Position numbers and translations under genes: made by a program. Below, piece by piece: positions 1 to 6,994 of a DNA stretch of 9,013 nt (position 1 is the stretch's first letter; each line of letters begins with the position of its first letter). A model generated the notes under the pieces. That model did not search any database and was not told where the DNA came from. It saw only the letters and a program-made list of their open reading frames with translations. This DNA comes from JBOHCT01 sp050699055 (lineage in GTDB: Bacteria > Actinomycetota > Actinomycetes > Streptosporangiales > JBOHCT01): positions 1 through 9,013 of the forward strand of contig JBOHCT010000178.1 in NCBI GenBank assembly GCA_050699055.1. Direction: 5' to 3'.

Positions 1-153
1 GGAGTGGAAGGTGCCCGCGCTGGTGCTTGGCCCCGGCGGGCCGCGGGCTTCGACGCCGCGGCCCTCGAGGGCGGGCTGGGCGCCTGGCGCGAGCGATTCC
101 CGACCGAGGCGGCTCCCGCTGCCGACACGGCCAGCGGACCGCCGCACCCCTGA
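1..153 (+). CDS. Rhodanese-like domain protein, C-terminal end (5' partial)
   Basis: The reading frame is open from the first base to a TGA at 151-153, giving the last 50 residues of a protein that begins outside the window. The stretch RAAGFDAAALEGGLGAWRE matches the end of rhodanese domains, where a Gly-(Tyr/Phe)-Asp strand is followed by Leu-x-Gly-Gly-x-x-x-Trp in the last helix. A short Ala/Pro/Thr-rich tail follows. Rhodaneses transfer sulfur through a loop cysteine; that loop lies upstream of the window, so I cannot say whether this copy is catalytic. The other two forward frames give Arg/Pro-rich sequence typical of shadow frames. The call rests on one motif only. Confidence 0.55.
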   Translation, partial: GVEGARAGAWPRRAAGFDAAALEGGLGAWRERFPTEAAPAADTASGPPHP

Positions 154-289
154 GCAAGCTCGTTAGATGATCGCGTTCTCCTTCCACATTGCCAAGACCG
201 CGCCGGAAATGTCCGCCTCGAGTGACACCTGGAAGGGGAACGTGATCACAATGGCGGCAGGTGCCGCGCGGGGATAAATCGCTGGGCCG
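154..289. other. Intergenic region upstream of the acetyltransferase
   Basis: This 136-bp gap holds no convincing gene. It contains the 8-bp palindrome GTGATCAC (242-249) and an AT-richer GATAAA (273-278), which could be a -10 box for the acetyltransferase. No -35 box is recognisable, so no promoter is claimed with confidence. Confidence 0.3.
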
Positions 290-1564
290 GTGTCGGCCGG
301 GTCTGCTAGAGATGAGGTCGTGGTCGCCGCGCTTACCGACTCCCCCGTGATCCGTCCCATTCGCAAGGCCGAATGGGACGCCTACGTTTCCGTGTTGGAG
401 CAGGCGTTCGGGGAGACCGAGTCGCCGGAGGAGGTCCAGCTCGACCGTGAGCTCATCGACCTCGACCGCACCCTCGCGGCCTTCGACGGCGCGACCATGT
501 GCGGTACGACCTGTGTGTTCCCCTTCGAGATGACTGTCCCCGGCGGAGCCCTTCTCCCAGTCGCCGGCGTCTCCGCCGTCGCGGTGCTGCCCACGCACCG
601 CAGACGCGGGGTACTGACAGGGATGATGCGGCGCCAGCTCACCGACCTGTACGAGAGCGGAGCCGAGCCGGTCGCGGCGCTGTACGCTTCCGAGCCCGCG
701 ATCTACGGCCGGTTCGGCTACGGCATCGCGACCTACCGGGCGCGGCTGGCCGTCCCGCGCGACCCGCGGGCGCTGGCCGACCCCCCCGCGGACGCCTCGG
801 TGCGGCTCCGGCTCGTCGTCCCTTCCGACTCCCTCGACCTGGTCGCCCCGGTCTACGCCGCGAACGTCCCGCGGCGCCCTGGCCTGCTCACACGATCCGG
901 GCTCTGGGCGAAGGCAGCGATCCTCGACCCCGAGCGAGACCGGAAGGGCTACTCGCCGCTGCGCTGCGTGCTCGCCGAGGACACGAGCGGGGTCCAGGGC
1001 TACGCGTGGTACGCGACCACCCAGGAAGGCTCCGGCGGCAGACCGGGCGGCACCGTAGGGGTCCGCGAGGTCTTCGCGGCAGATCGGCCGGCCTACGCGG
1101 CGCTGTGGCGCTACCTGCTCGACCTCGACCTGATGGGCACGGTCGAAGCCCGCCGTCCAATCGACGACCCGCTGCTGGCGATGCTCGCCGACCCGCGCCG
1201 GGCCGCACCCGTGGCGAGCGACGGGCTGCACGTACGACTTGTCGACGTCGGCCGGGCACTGGCCGCACGCACATACGCGACAGAGGTCGACGTGGTCTTC
1301 GACGTAACAGACTCCTTCTGCCCGTGGAACACCGGCCGGTGGCGGCTCACCGGCGGGCCGGAGGGCGCGACCTGCGAGCGCACGAGCACCGACGCCGACC
1401 TCGTACTGTCCGTACGCGAGCTCGGGGCCGCCTACCTCGGGGGAACCTCGCTGCACACCCTCGCCGGAGCGGGCCGGGTGAACGAGTCACGCCGCGGCGC
1501 CCTCGCCGCCGCGGCCCACGCCTTCGCCCACGCGCCGGCACCGTACTGCGCGACAGACTTCTGA
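290..1564 (+). CDS. Eis-family GNAT N-acetyltransferase
   Basis: This 424-residue protein matches the Eis family (about 400 residues): an N-terminal GNAT domain, a second GNAT-like domain and a C-terminal SCP2-like domain. Eis proteins transfer acetyl from acetyl-CoA to amines; the mycobacterial enzyme modifies several amines of aminoglycosides. The acetyl-CoA loop is at residues 97-108 (VAVLPTHRRRGV). IYGRFGYG at 138-145 contains Tyr139, equivalent to the general acid Tyr126 of M. tuberculosis Eis. The chain ends TDF, so the terminal Phe carboxylate, the general base in Eis, is conserved. The GTG at 290 has only a weak upstream purine run (GGGG at 270-273). GTG 320 and GTG 347 are alternatives; 347 would begin VIRPIRKAEW, close to where the conserved domain begins. 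The substrate cannot be told from sequence, because paralogues differ. The gene stands alone, with no obvious partner. Confidence 0.93.
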   Translation: MSAGSARDEVVVAALTDSPVIRPIRKAEWDAYVSVLEQAFGETESPEEVQLDRELIDLDRTLAAFDGATMCGTTCVFPFEMTVPGGALLPVAGVSAVAVLPTHRRRGVLTGMMRRQLTDLYESGAEPVAALYASEPAIYGRFGYGIATYRARLAVPRDPRALADPPADASVRLRLVVPSDSLDLVAPVYAANVPRRPGLLTRSGLWAKAAILDPERDRKGYSPLRCVLAEDTSGVQGYAWYATTQEGSGGRPGGTVGVREVFAADRPAYAALWRYLLDLDLMGTVEARRPIDDPLLAMLADPRRAAPVASDGLHVRLVDVGRALAARTYATEVDVVFDVTDSFCPWNTGRWRLTGGPEGATCERTSTDADLVLSVRELGAAYLGGTSLHTLAGAGRVNESRRGALAAAAHAFAHAPAPYCATDF

Positions 1565-1579
1565 GCCGACTTCTGGGCC
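1556..1579 (+). repeat. 12-bp tandem duplication across the acetyltransferase stop codon
   Basis: GACTTCTGAGCC (1556-1567) is followed directly by GACTTCTGGGCC (1568-1579), 11 of 12 bases identical. The first unit encodes the last Asp and Phe and the TGA stop of the Eis-family protein. The second repeats the codons in frame, but with TGG in place of TGA. It lies at the boundary with the truncated monooxygenase gene and may be a scar of the same rearrangement (inference). Confidence 0.7.
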
Positions 1580-1622
1580 GGGGATCGGACGACTCTCCCG
1601 CGGAAGACTCAGAGCGTACTCC

Positions 1623-2057
1623 TTGACAGGAGAACAGGGCTTCGACTCTACGCAGCCGCTCACCCGCGCCGACCTGGACCTGACGCAGTTCCTGCTGGTC
1701 GACGGGCTCGGCGAGCAGCCGCCCGCCGACGTCGCGCATGGGGCGGTGCTGCCGGACCGCAGCGGCCGGCAGATGATCTTCGCCGTGTGGGAGATCGCGG
1801 ACACCGCCAATGCCTTTTACCAGTGCATCGACGTGGACTTCGGTGGGTCCGGTGGCGGAGGCGGCGGCTCCAGCCGCGACGCACCCGCCTGGCAGCCCGG
1901 CACCGTCTACACCGACGGCGACGTCGTCACCTACCAGGGCCACGAGTGGCGGGCCAAGTGGTGGACCCAGCAGCGGCCCGCCGACGAGCAGTGGGGACCC
2001 TGGGCGGATCTCGGGGCGTACGGCAGCGCACGCCTTGGAGGTGAGAGACTCGCCTGA
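1623..2057 (+). pseudogene. 5'-truncated AA10 lytic polysaccharide monooxygenase with CBM5/12
   Basis: The reading frame holds the last part of an AA10 (chitin/cellulose-oxidising) domain, a Gly/Ser linker (residues about 74-84) and a CBM5/12 chitin-binding module (about 88-131, with Trp/Tyr-rich GTVYTDGDVVTYQG and AKWWT). Residues 5-72 track the Serratia CBP21 C-terminus: GFDSTQPLTRADLDL, DRSGRQMIFAVWEIADTANAFYQ. The axial-site Phe in NAFYQ (residue 65) is retained. The signal peptide, the N-terminal copper-ligand His, the second ligand His and over 100 residues of the domain are absent. There is no room for them, because the intact acetyltransferase stops at 1564. Family resemblance fades at about 1611-1617, just upstream of the TTG at 1623. 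That TTG is the only upstream start candidate and has no Shine-Dalgarno. Any product would be cytoplasmic and lack the copper site. No internal stops are seen, so decay may be recent, or the CBM part may still be translated. Confidence 0.8.
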
Positions 2058-2058
2058 C

Positions 2059-2066
2059 GGGAGGTG
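2059..2066 (+). promoter_or_regulatory. Shine-Dalgarno site for the SIMPL protein
   Basis: GGGAGGTG lies about 9 bases before the GTG at 2074 and just after the stop of the monooxygenase remnant. It fixes the start of the SIMPL gene. Confidence 0.75.
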
Positions 2067-2073
2067 ACCGGAC

Positions 2074-2754
2074 GTGGCCGACGAGCTGCCCGTGATCTCG
2101 GTACGCGGCGAGGGGCACCTGGAGGTGGACCCGGAGATCGCGCGCGTCTCCGTGGCGGTGAGCGGGCGGGACGCCCACCGCGCCCGCACGCTGGAACTGG
2201 TGGAGGCGCGTCAGCGAGCGGTACGCGAGGTGCTCGACGCGTTCGCCGACGGGCTGGAGGACGTCGAGACCTCACATGTCCGCGTCGCGCCGCGTTACCC
2301 CAGGCGTGGGCACGGGGAGACAGTCGTCGGCTACACCGCGGAGGTGTGGTACACGATCACCGTCGCGGGCCTTGACCTGGCGGGCGACCTGCTCGCCCGC
2401 CTGGCCGAGGTGGAAAGCGCGCAGGTGCACGGGCCGGAGTGGGAGCTCCGGCCGACCAGCCCGGCCTACCGGTGTGCCCGCGAGGCCGCCGTCGCCGACG
2501 CGGTGGCCCGTGCGAGCGACTACGCCGCCGCTCTCGGCGCCCGCCTCGTCGACGTGCTCGAGCTCGCCGACACCGGGCTGTTGCATCATCCAGAGCGGGA
2601 GGCACCCCATCGCGTGCGGGCGATGGCGCTCGCCGCGAGCGCCGAGGCAGGCCCCCCGTCGTTCGACCTCGAAAGTGGACGCCGGCAGGTGGAGGCGACG
2701 GTCGAGGCACGGTTCACCATGACCGCCCCGACCTTGCCGAGCGAGGCGGGGTAG
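2074..2754 (+). CDS. SIMPL domain (DUF541) protein
   Basis: This 226-residue protein starts with GTG behind a strong GGGAGGTG site. The N-terminal strand ISVRGEGHLEVDPEIARVSVAV (residues 8-29) is the hallmark of the SIMPL/DUF541 family. It is followed by a long helix (ARTLELVEARQRAVREVLDAF), a strand pair around VVGYTAEVWYTITV, and a helix rich in Ala (REAAVADAVARASDYAAALGARL). It ends in the strand VEATVEARFTM. The family is named for a mouse signalling protein; bacterial members, including periplasmic ones, have been linked to oxidative stress, but no enzymatic activity is established. I see no signal peptide or membrane segment, so this member is predicted to be cytoplasmic, as is common in actinomycetes. 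It starts 16 bases after the monooxygenase remnant, but that spacing need not imply a shared job. Confidence 0.88.
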   Translation: MADELPVISVRGEGHLEVDPEIARVSVAVSGRDAHRARTLELVEARQRAVREVLDAFADGLEDVETSHVRVAPRYPRRGHGETVVGYTAEVWYTITVAGLDLAGDLLARLAEVESAQVHGPEWELRPTSPAYRCAREAAVADAVARASDYAAALGARLVDVLELADTGLLHHPEREAPHRVRAMALAASAEAGPPSFDLESGRRQVEATVEARFTMTAPTLPSEAG

Positions 2755-2822
2755 CCCGCTCGGCCCAGGCGGCATGGCTTCGTCGTGCCGGACGCAGAGA
2801 ACTCTCTATCTTCTCCGCTTCG

Positions 2823-2847
2823 TCTCACATGTGATACATTCGCGGTG
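2823..2847 (+). promoter_or_regulatory. Leaderless promoter with overlapping palindrome for the toxin-antitoxin operon
   Basis: An extended -10 element, TGA-TACATT, lies at 2832-2840. Standard spacing puts the transcription start at 2847, which is the first base of the antitoxin GTG. No Shine-Dalgarno is present, so the mRNA is predicted to be leaderless. A -35 box is poor (TTCTCC near 2811-2816), as expected for an extended -10 promoter. The perfect 10-bp palindrome TCACATGTGA (2825-2834) overlaps the TG motif. It extends to 16 bp with one mismatched pair (2822-2837), a fitting operator for autorepression by the Phd-type antitoxin (inference). Confidence 0.55.
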
Positions 2848-3083
2848 TGAATGAGGTGGCGATCCGGGAGCTGCGCAACCACGGTGGAGACGTCGTGGAG
2901 CGCGTCCACCGCGGAGAGACGGTGACCGTCACGCGCGCAGGGGTGCCGGTCGCTCAGCTGCGCCCCCTCCCCCGTCCGCCGCTCGACGCCGCGACGCTGT
3001 TGCAGAGGTGGCGGCGGCTGCCGCATATCGACCCGACAGCGCTGCGCGCGGACGTTGACGCCGTGATCGACCCGTCCCTGTGA
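2847..3083 (+). CDS. Antitoxin, Phd/YefM family (partner of VapC)
   Basis: This 78-residue protein has a typical antitoxin length. The N-terminal part MNEVAIRELRNHGGDVVERVHRGETVTVTRAGVPVAQLRPL is the Phd/YefM DNA-binding fold: a short strand, a helix, then the Gly-Glu-x-x-x-Val-Thr hairpin and the Pro-Val-Ala-x-Leu strand. The C-terminal part (about residues 45-78, with LLQRWRRLPHIDPTALRADVDAVID) would wrap the toxin. The protein should bind and neutralise the PIN RNase encoded next and repress its own promoter. Translation begins with GTG at the predicted transcription start. The end overlaps the toxin start by 4 bases (GTGA at 3080-3083), implying coupled translation. Confidence 0.88.
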   Translation: MNEVAIRELRNHGGDVVERVHRGETVTVTRAGVPVAQLRPLPRPPLDAATLLQRWRRLPHIDPTALRADVDAVIDPSL

Positions 3084-3526
3084 TCGAGCCGGCGACCACA
3101 CCGCGTGGCTTGCTGGACACCAACACGGTGATCCTGCTGCCCCGGCTCACCGACCCGTCAGTGCTCCCCCACGAGCCGCTGATCTCCACGATCACATTGG
3201 CCGAGCTGTCAGTGGGACCGCTGGTGGCGGCCAATGACGAGGAACGGGCCGCACGGCAGGTCCATGTTCAGCAGGCCGAGGCCGACTTCGATCCGCTGCC
3301 GTTCGACGTGGCCGCCGCACGCGCGTTCGGCTGGGTGGCGGCATCGCTCCGCCGTGCCGGACGCAAGCATCGGGCCCGTGCGTACGACGCGATGATCGCC
3401 GCCGTGGCCCTGGCGAACGAGCTCCCGATCCACACCTGCAACCCTGAGGACTTCGCGGGCATCGACGGGCTGAAGGTTGTCGAGGTCCCGCATCCGGACC
3501 ATACCCCAGGCGCCAACGCCACATAG
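3080..3526 (+). CDS. vapC: VapC-type PIN-domain toxin ribonuclease
   Basis: This 148-residue PIN-domain protein is a predicted Mg2+-dependent endoribonuclease toxin of a type II system; VapC toxins cut tRNA or rRNA to stop translation. Visible active-site residues are Asp13 (LLDTNT), Glu42 (TLAELSVG) and Asp103 (RAYDAMIAAVA). The last site falls in HTCNPEDFAGI, where Asn121 and Asp124 occupy the usual C-terminal acidic region. Length is within the VapC range. Its GTG start overlaps the antitoxin stop by 4 bases, and the antitoxin is of the Phd rather than the AbrB or RHH fold, a pairing seen often in actinomycetes. The RNA target cannot be predicted. The gene converges on the peptide transporter operon, 86 bp away. 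Confidence 0.92.
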   Translation: MIEPATTPRGLLDTNTVILLPRLTDPSVLPHEPLISTITLAELSVGPLVAANDEERAARQVHVQQAEADFDPLPFDVAAARAFGWVAASLRRAGRKHRARAYDAMIAAVALANELPIHTCNPEDFAGIDGLKVVEVPHPDHTPGANAT

Positions 3527-3612
3527 GGGGCAGCCGCGCGCGAGCGGGGACGGACCGCACCTTGGACCTGCTGCGACCCATCGGGGCGGAGGCGCACGCG
3601 ACCGCGGCCGTC

Positions 3613-4675
<1,063 letters not shown>

Positions 4676-4680
<5 letters not shown>

Positions 4681-4809
4681 GAGGCGTCCTCCAAAGCGAG
4701 CATCGCAGCGAGCGGTAGCGAGCCAGCAGCGGGGTCCCCGCCGAAACGCGAGGCGTTTTCGTGGGGTGCAGCAGCGGAACGGAGGAGGGGGCCGGGACGC
4801 GCTGTCATG
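4676..4809 (-). repeat. Intergenic element, copy A, between the two ATPase genes, with a 43-codon coupled ORF
   Basis: This block is bounded by perfect 6-bp direct repeats GTCATG (4676-4681 and 4804-4809). It shares with copy B a 32-bp exact block (4757-4788), a 17-bp block (4698-4714) and GCGGGGTCCCC (4729-4739). An imperfect inverted repeat (arms 4736-4749 and 4753-4766, 11 of 14 pairs, 3-base loop) forms a hairpin. On the coding strand the block is open as a 43-residue ORF from ATG 4808, overlapping the upstream ATPase stop as ATGA, to TGA at 4677, overlapping the downstream ATPase start as ATGA. Its product would be MTARPGPLLRSAAAPHENAS... The downstream gene's Shine-Dalgarno lies inside the block. 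It may be a mobile or REP-like element rather than a gene; I cannot decide from one sequence. Confidence 0.65.
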
Positions 4810-5836
4810 CGCCCACGACCTCCTCCCAGTAGTGGCAGGCACTGTCGTGACCGGGGGCGACGTCGTACAGCGGCGGGGCCTCGGCCCGACACCGCTCGCG
4901 TGCCAGCGGGCAGCGCGGACCGAACGCGCACCCGGGCGGGATACGCGTGAGGTTCGGGGGAAGGCCCTCGATGACCTCGAGTCGCTGTCCCTTGAGGTCG
5001 ACCCTGGGGACCGACCGCAGCAGCGCGCTCGTGTACGGGTGGGCGGGACTCTTGTAGATGTCCCGGACCGCCGCGTTCTCCACCACCCGGCCGGCGTACA
5101 TCACCGCGATGTCGTCGGAGACGTCGGCCACCACCCCCATGTCGTGGGTGATGAGGATCAGGCCCATGTTCCGCTCGGCCTGGATGTCGGCGAGCAGGTT
5201 CATGATCTGCGCCTGGATCGTGACGTCGAGGGCGGTCGTCGGCTCGTCGGCGATCAGCACCTCGGGCTCGAGGGCCAGCGCCATCGCGATCATGACGCGC
5301 TGCCGCATCCCGCCGGAGAACTGGTGCGGGAAGTGCCTGACCCGGCTCCTCGCGGCCGGGACCCCCACGAGGTCAAGCAGCTCGACGGCCTTCTTCCTGC
5401 CCTCCTTGCGGGACGCCCCGCGGTGCATCCGGAACAGCTCGCCGATCTGGAAACCCACGGTGAACACCGGGTTCAGCGCGGACAGCGCGTCCTGGAAGAT
5501 CATCGCGATCTCGTTGGCGCGGACCTGTCGACGCCGCTCCTCTGGCAAGGTGAACAGGTCCACGCCGCGGTAGCGGACGCTGCCCGCGGTGACGTACCCG
5601 GGCGGGGTGTCCACGATGCCCATGATGGCCTGCGCGGTCACGCTCTTGCCGCAGCCGGACTCGCCGATCACGCCGAGTGTGCGGCCGGCCTCGACGGCGT
5701 AGCTCACGCCGTTGACCGCCCTGGCGACGCCGTCCCGGGTACGGAACTCCACGTGCAGGTCCTCCACCTCGAGCAGCGGCGCTCCCGGGACGTACCCCAG
5801 GTCCCCTCGGGCTTGGACGGCGTGGGTGTCGGTCAC
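4805..5836 (-). CDS. Di/oligopeptide ABC transporter ATPase, DppD/OppD type
   Basis: This 343-residue protein is the first ATPase of the importer. Walker A GESGCGKS is at residues 58-65, Q-loop Gln115 is in FQDALSALNPVFTVG, the signature FSGGM is at 173-177, Walker B is VLIADEPT (Asp197, Glu198) and the H-loop is His231. The C-terminal extension carries Cys303, 309, 316 and 334, with the same C-x5-C-x6-C spacing as the partner ATPase, a likely iron-sulfur site by analogy with characterised Dpp transporters. The GTG at 5836 was chosen because GGGGAGG (5844-5850) lies seven bases upstream. The ATG at 5866 would add ten residues (MRDQHWGGRL), is upstream of this site and lies inside the intergenic element. 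It pairs with the DppF-type subunit to hydrolyse ATP on the cytoplasmic face of the permeases. Confidence 0.95.
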   Translation of the reverse strand: MTDTHAVQARGDLGYVPGAPLLEVEDLHVEFRTRDGVARAVNGVSYAVEAGRTLGVIGESGCGKSVTAQAIMGIVDTPPGYVTAGSVRYRGVDLFTLPEERRRQVRANEIAMIFQDALSALNPVFTVGFQIGELFRMHRGASRKEGRKKAVELLDLVGVPAARSRVRHFPHQFSGGMRQRVMIAMALALEPEVLIADEPTTALDVTIQAQIMNLLADIQAERNMGLILITHDMGVVADVSDDIAVMYAGRVVENAAVRDIYKSPAHPYTSALLRSVPRVDLKGQRLEVIEGLPPNLTRIPPGCAFGPRCPLARERCRAEAPPLYDVAPGHDSACHYWEEVVGA

Positions 5837-6028
5837 GAGGCGGCCTCCCCAGTGTTGATCTCGCAACCGCCTCGCGCGAACTCCGGCGGAGCTTCGCGCT
5901 CAGCTCCTTCGCTGCTGAGCATCGCAGCGAGCGCCAGCGAGCGAGGGCGGGGTCCCCACGGAAACGCGGAAGCGCTTTCGTGGGGTGCAGCAGCGGAACG
6001 GAGGAGGACGCCGGGATACGTAGTCACG
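5832..6028 (-). repeat. Intergenic element, copy B, between permease and ATPase genes, with a 64-codon coupled ORF
   Basis: This block is bounded by perfect 6-bp direct repeats GTCACG (5832-5837 and 6023-6028). It shares with copy A the blocks at 5976-6007 (32 bp exact), 5917-5933 (17 bp exact) and 5947-5957. The imperfect hairpin is kept with different bases (arms 5954-5967 and 5972-5985, 12 of 14 pairs plus a G-U in RNA, GGAA loop). It also has about 60 bp not in copy A, with a second hairpin (GCGCGAA/CTCC, loop GGC, GGAG/TTCGCGC with one bulge, 5874-5899). A 64-residue ORF runs from GTG 6027, ten bases after the permease stop, to TGA at 5833, overlapping the ATPase GTG by four bases. Its peptide begins MTTYPGVLLRSAAAPHESAS, closely matching copy A. 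Confidence 0.65.
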
Positions 6029-6037
6029 TGCGGAACC

Positions 6038-6994
6038 TCAGCGGAGTCTCGGGTCGAGGGCGTCGCGCAGCGCGTCGCCGAGCAGGACGAAGCTCAGGAC
6101 TGTCACGACGAGGAAGATACAGGGGAAGATCAGCAGGTGCGGGTAGCCGGAGACCGCCCACCCTTGTCCCGAGGAGATCAGCAGCCCCCACGAGATCTCC
6201 GGCAGCTGCAGTCCCACCCCGAGGAAGGTGAGCGTCGCCGCCAGGGAGACGTAGCCGCCCAGCGCGATCGTCGCGATCACGATCGCCGGGGCGATCGCGT
6301 TGGGGAGGATGTGGCGCAGGATGACGCGGCGGTTCGGCGCGCCTATCGCGCGGGCCGCCTGGACGTAGTCGATGTTCATGATCGTCAGTACGCTGCCCCG
6401 CATGATGCGCGTCATCTGGCCCCAGCCGAGGGCGATGAGGATCGCGCTGACCGCCCAGATGGAGTGCGAGTTGAGCATGGACAGGATGAGGATCCCGCCG
6501 AGGACGAGCGGGAGCCCCAGCACGACGTCCGTCAAGCGGGAGATCAGCGTATCGACCTTGCCGCCGTAGAAGGCGGCGAGGGTTCCCAACGCCACGCCGA
6601 TGAGTGTCGTCGCCGCGGTGCAGACCACGGCGATGATGACCGAGGGGCGGGCACCGTAGATGGTCTGCGCGTACAGGTCGCAGCCCTGCACGTTGAAGCC
6701 GAACGGGTGGCCCGCGGTCGGACCCTCCTTGCTGTGCGCGAGACCACAGATGGTCGGGTCGATGCCCGTCCACAGCCAGGGGAACGCCGCCATCGACGCG
6801 ATGGTCAGCACCAGCAACGCCGAGATGATGAAAACCGGGTTGTGCCACAGGCCCCGCCAGGCGTCGCCCCACAGGCTCCTGCCCTGACGCCCGCGCCCGC
6901 GCCGCCGGCCGGGACCGCCGTCCGGGGTGGCGGCCGTCGGGCCGGCCGCCCTCTCCCCGGCGTCGCTCGGCGGCCGGACCGTCGGGTCAGTCAT
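6038..6994 (-). CDS. Di/oligopeptide ABC transporter permease, DppC/OppC type
   Basis: This 318-residue inner-membrane permease has a long Pro/Gly/Arg-rich cytoplasmic tail (residues 1-45), then a first membrane helix (about 53-73) and an extracytoplasmic loop (74-110) with two cysteines (83 and 105). The BPD-transporter core begins near 115. The EAA loop that docks the ATPase is YVQAARAIGAPNRRVILRHILPNAIAPAIV (shown in two parts: 210-225 and 226-239). The chain ends DALRDALDPRLR, as is usual for DppC. The ATG at 6994 overlaps the upstream permease stop by eight bases, with a modest GAGG about ten bases before it, so coupled translation is likely. Together with the DppB-type subunit it forms the peptide channel. 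Confidence 0.94.
   Translation of the reverse strand: MTDPTVRPPSDAGERAAGPTAATPDGGPGRRRGRGRQGRSLWGDAWRGLWHNPVFIISALLVLTIASMAAFPWLWTGIDPTICGLAHSKEGPTAGHPFGFNVQGCDLYAQTIYGARPSVIIAVVCTAATTLIGVALGTLAAFYGGKVDTLISRLTDVVLGLPLVLGGILILSMLNSHSIWAVSAILIALGWGQMTRIMRGSVLTIMNIDYVQAARAIGAPNRRVILRHILPNAIAPAIVIATIALGGYVSLAATLTFLGVGLQLPEISWGLLISSGQGWAVSGYPHLLIFPCIFLVVTVLSFVLLGDALRDALDPRLR

Noticed and set aside
163..366. A 67-codon minus-strand frame upstream of the acetyltransferase
   Set aside because: It has no recognisable domain and no Shine-Dalgarno, and it overlaps the acetyltransferase start. A small protein cannot be strictly excluded.
499..1626. A 375-codon forward frame overlapping the acetyltransferase
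   Set aside because: The product is Arg/Pro/Gly-rich shadow sequence, and the Eis-family frame explains the region fully.
1690..1750. Loss of both AA10 disulfide cysteines as a sign of decay
   Set aside because: Compared with CBP21 both positions are changed (to Leu and Ala), but many AA10 subgroups lack this pair, so it is not evidence for degeneration.
2771..2789. Small hairpin GGCATG/CGTGCC after the SIMPL gene as a terminator
   Set aside because: It has a six-pair stem with one G-U and no T-run; too weak to call.
3527..3612. Bidirectional terminator between the convergent toxin and ATPase genes
   Set aside because: Only a distant GGACGG/CCGTCC pairing (3548-3553 and 3608-3613) with a very large loop is visible; no compact stem or T-run. 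This 86-bp gap otherwise holds nothing I recognise.
4681..4842. N-terminal extension of the DppF-type ATPase from an ATG at 4842
   Set aside because: The added 54 residues have no family similarity and come from the intergenic repeat and the 3' end of the upstream ATPase gene. The ATG at 4680 has an ideal GGAGGA.
5832..6028. Terminal inverted repeats of the intergenic elements
   Set aside because: Copy A has AGGCGTCC at one end and AGCGCGTCC reading inward from the other, but copy B shows no comparable match, so I do not claim transposon-like ends.
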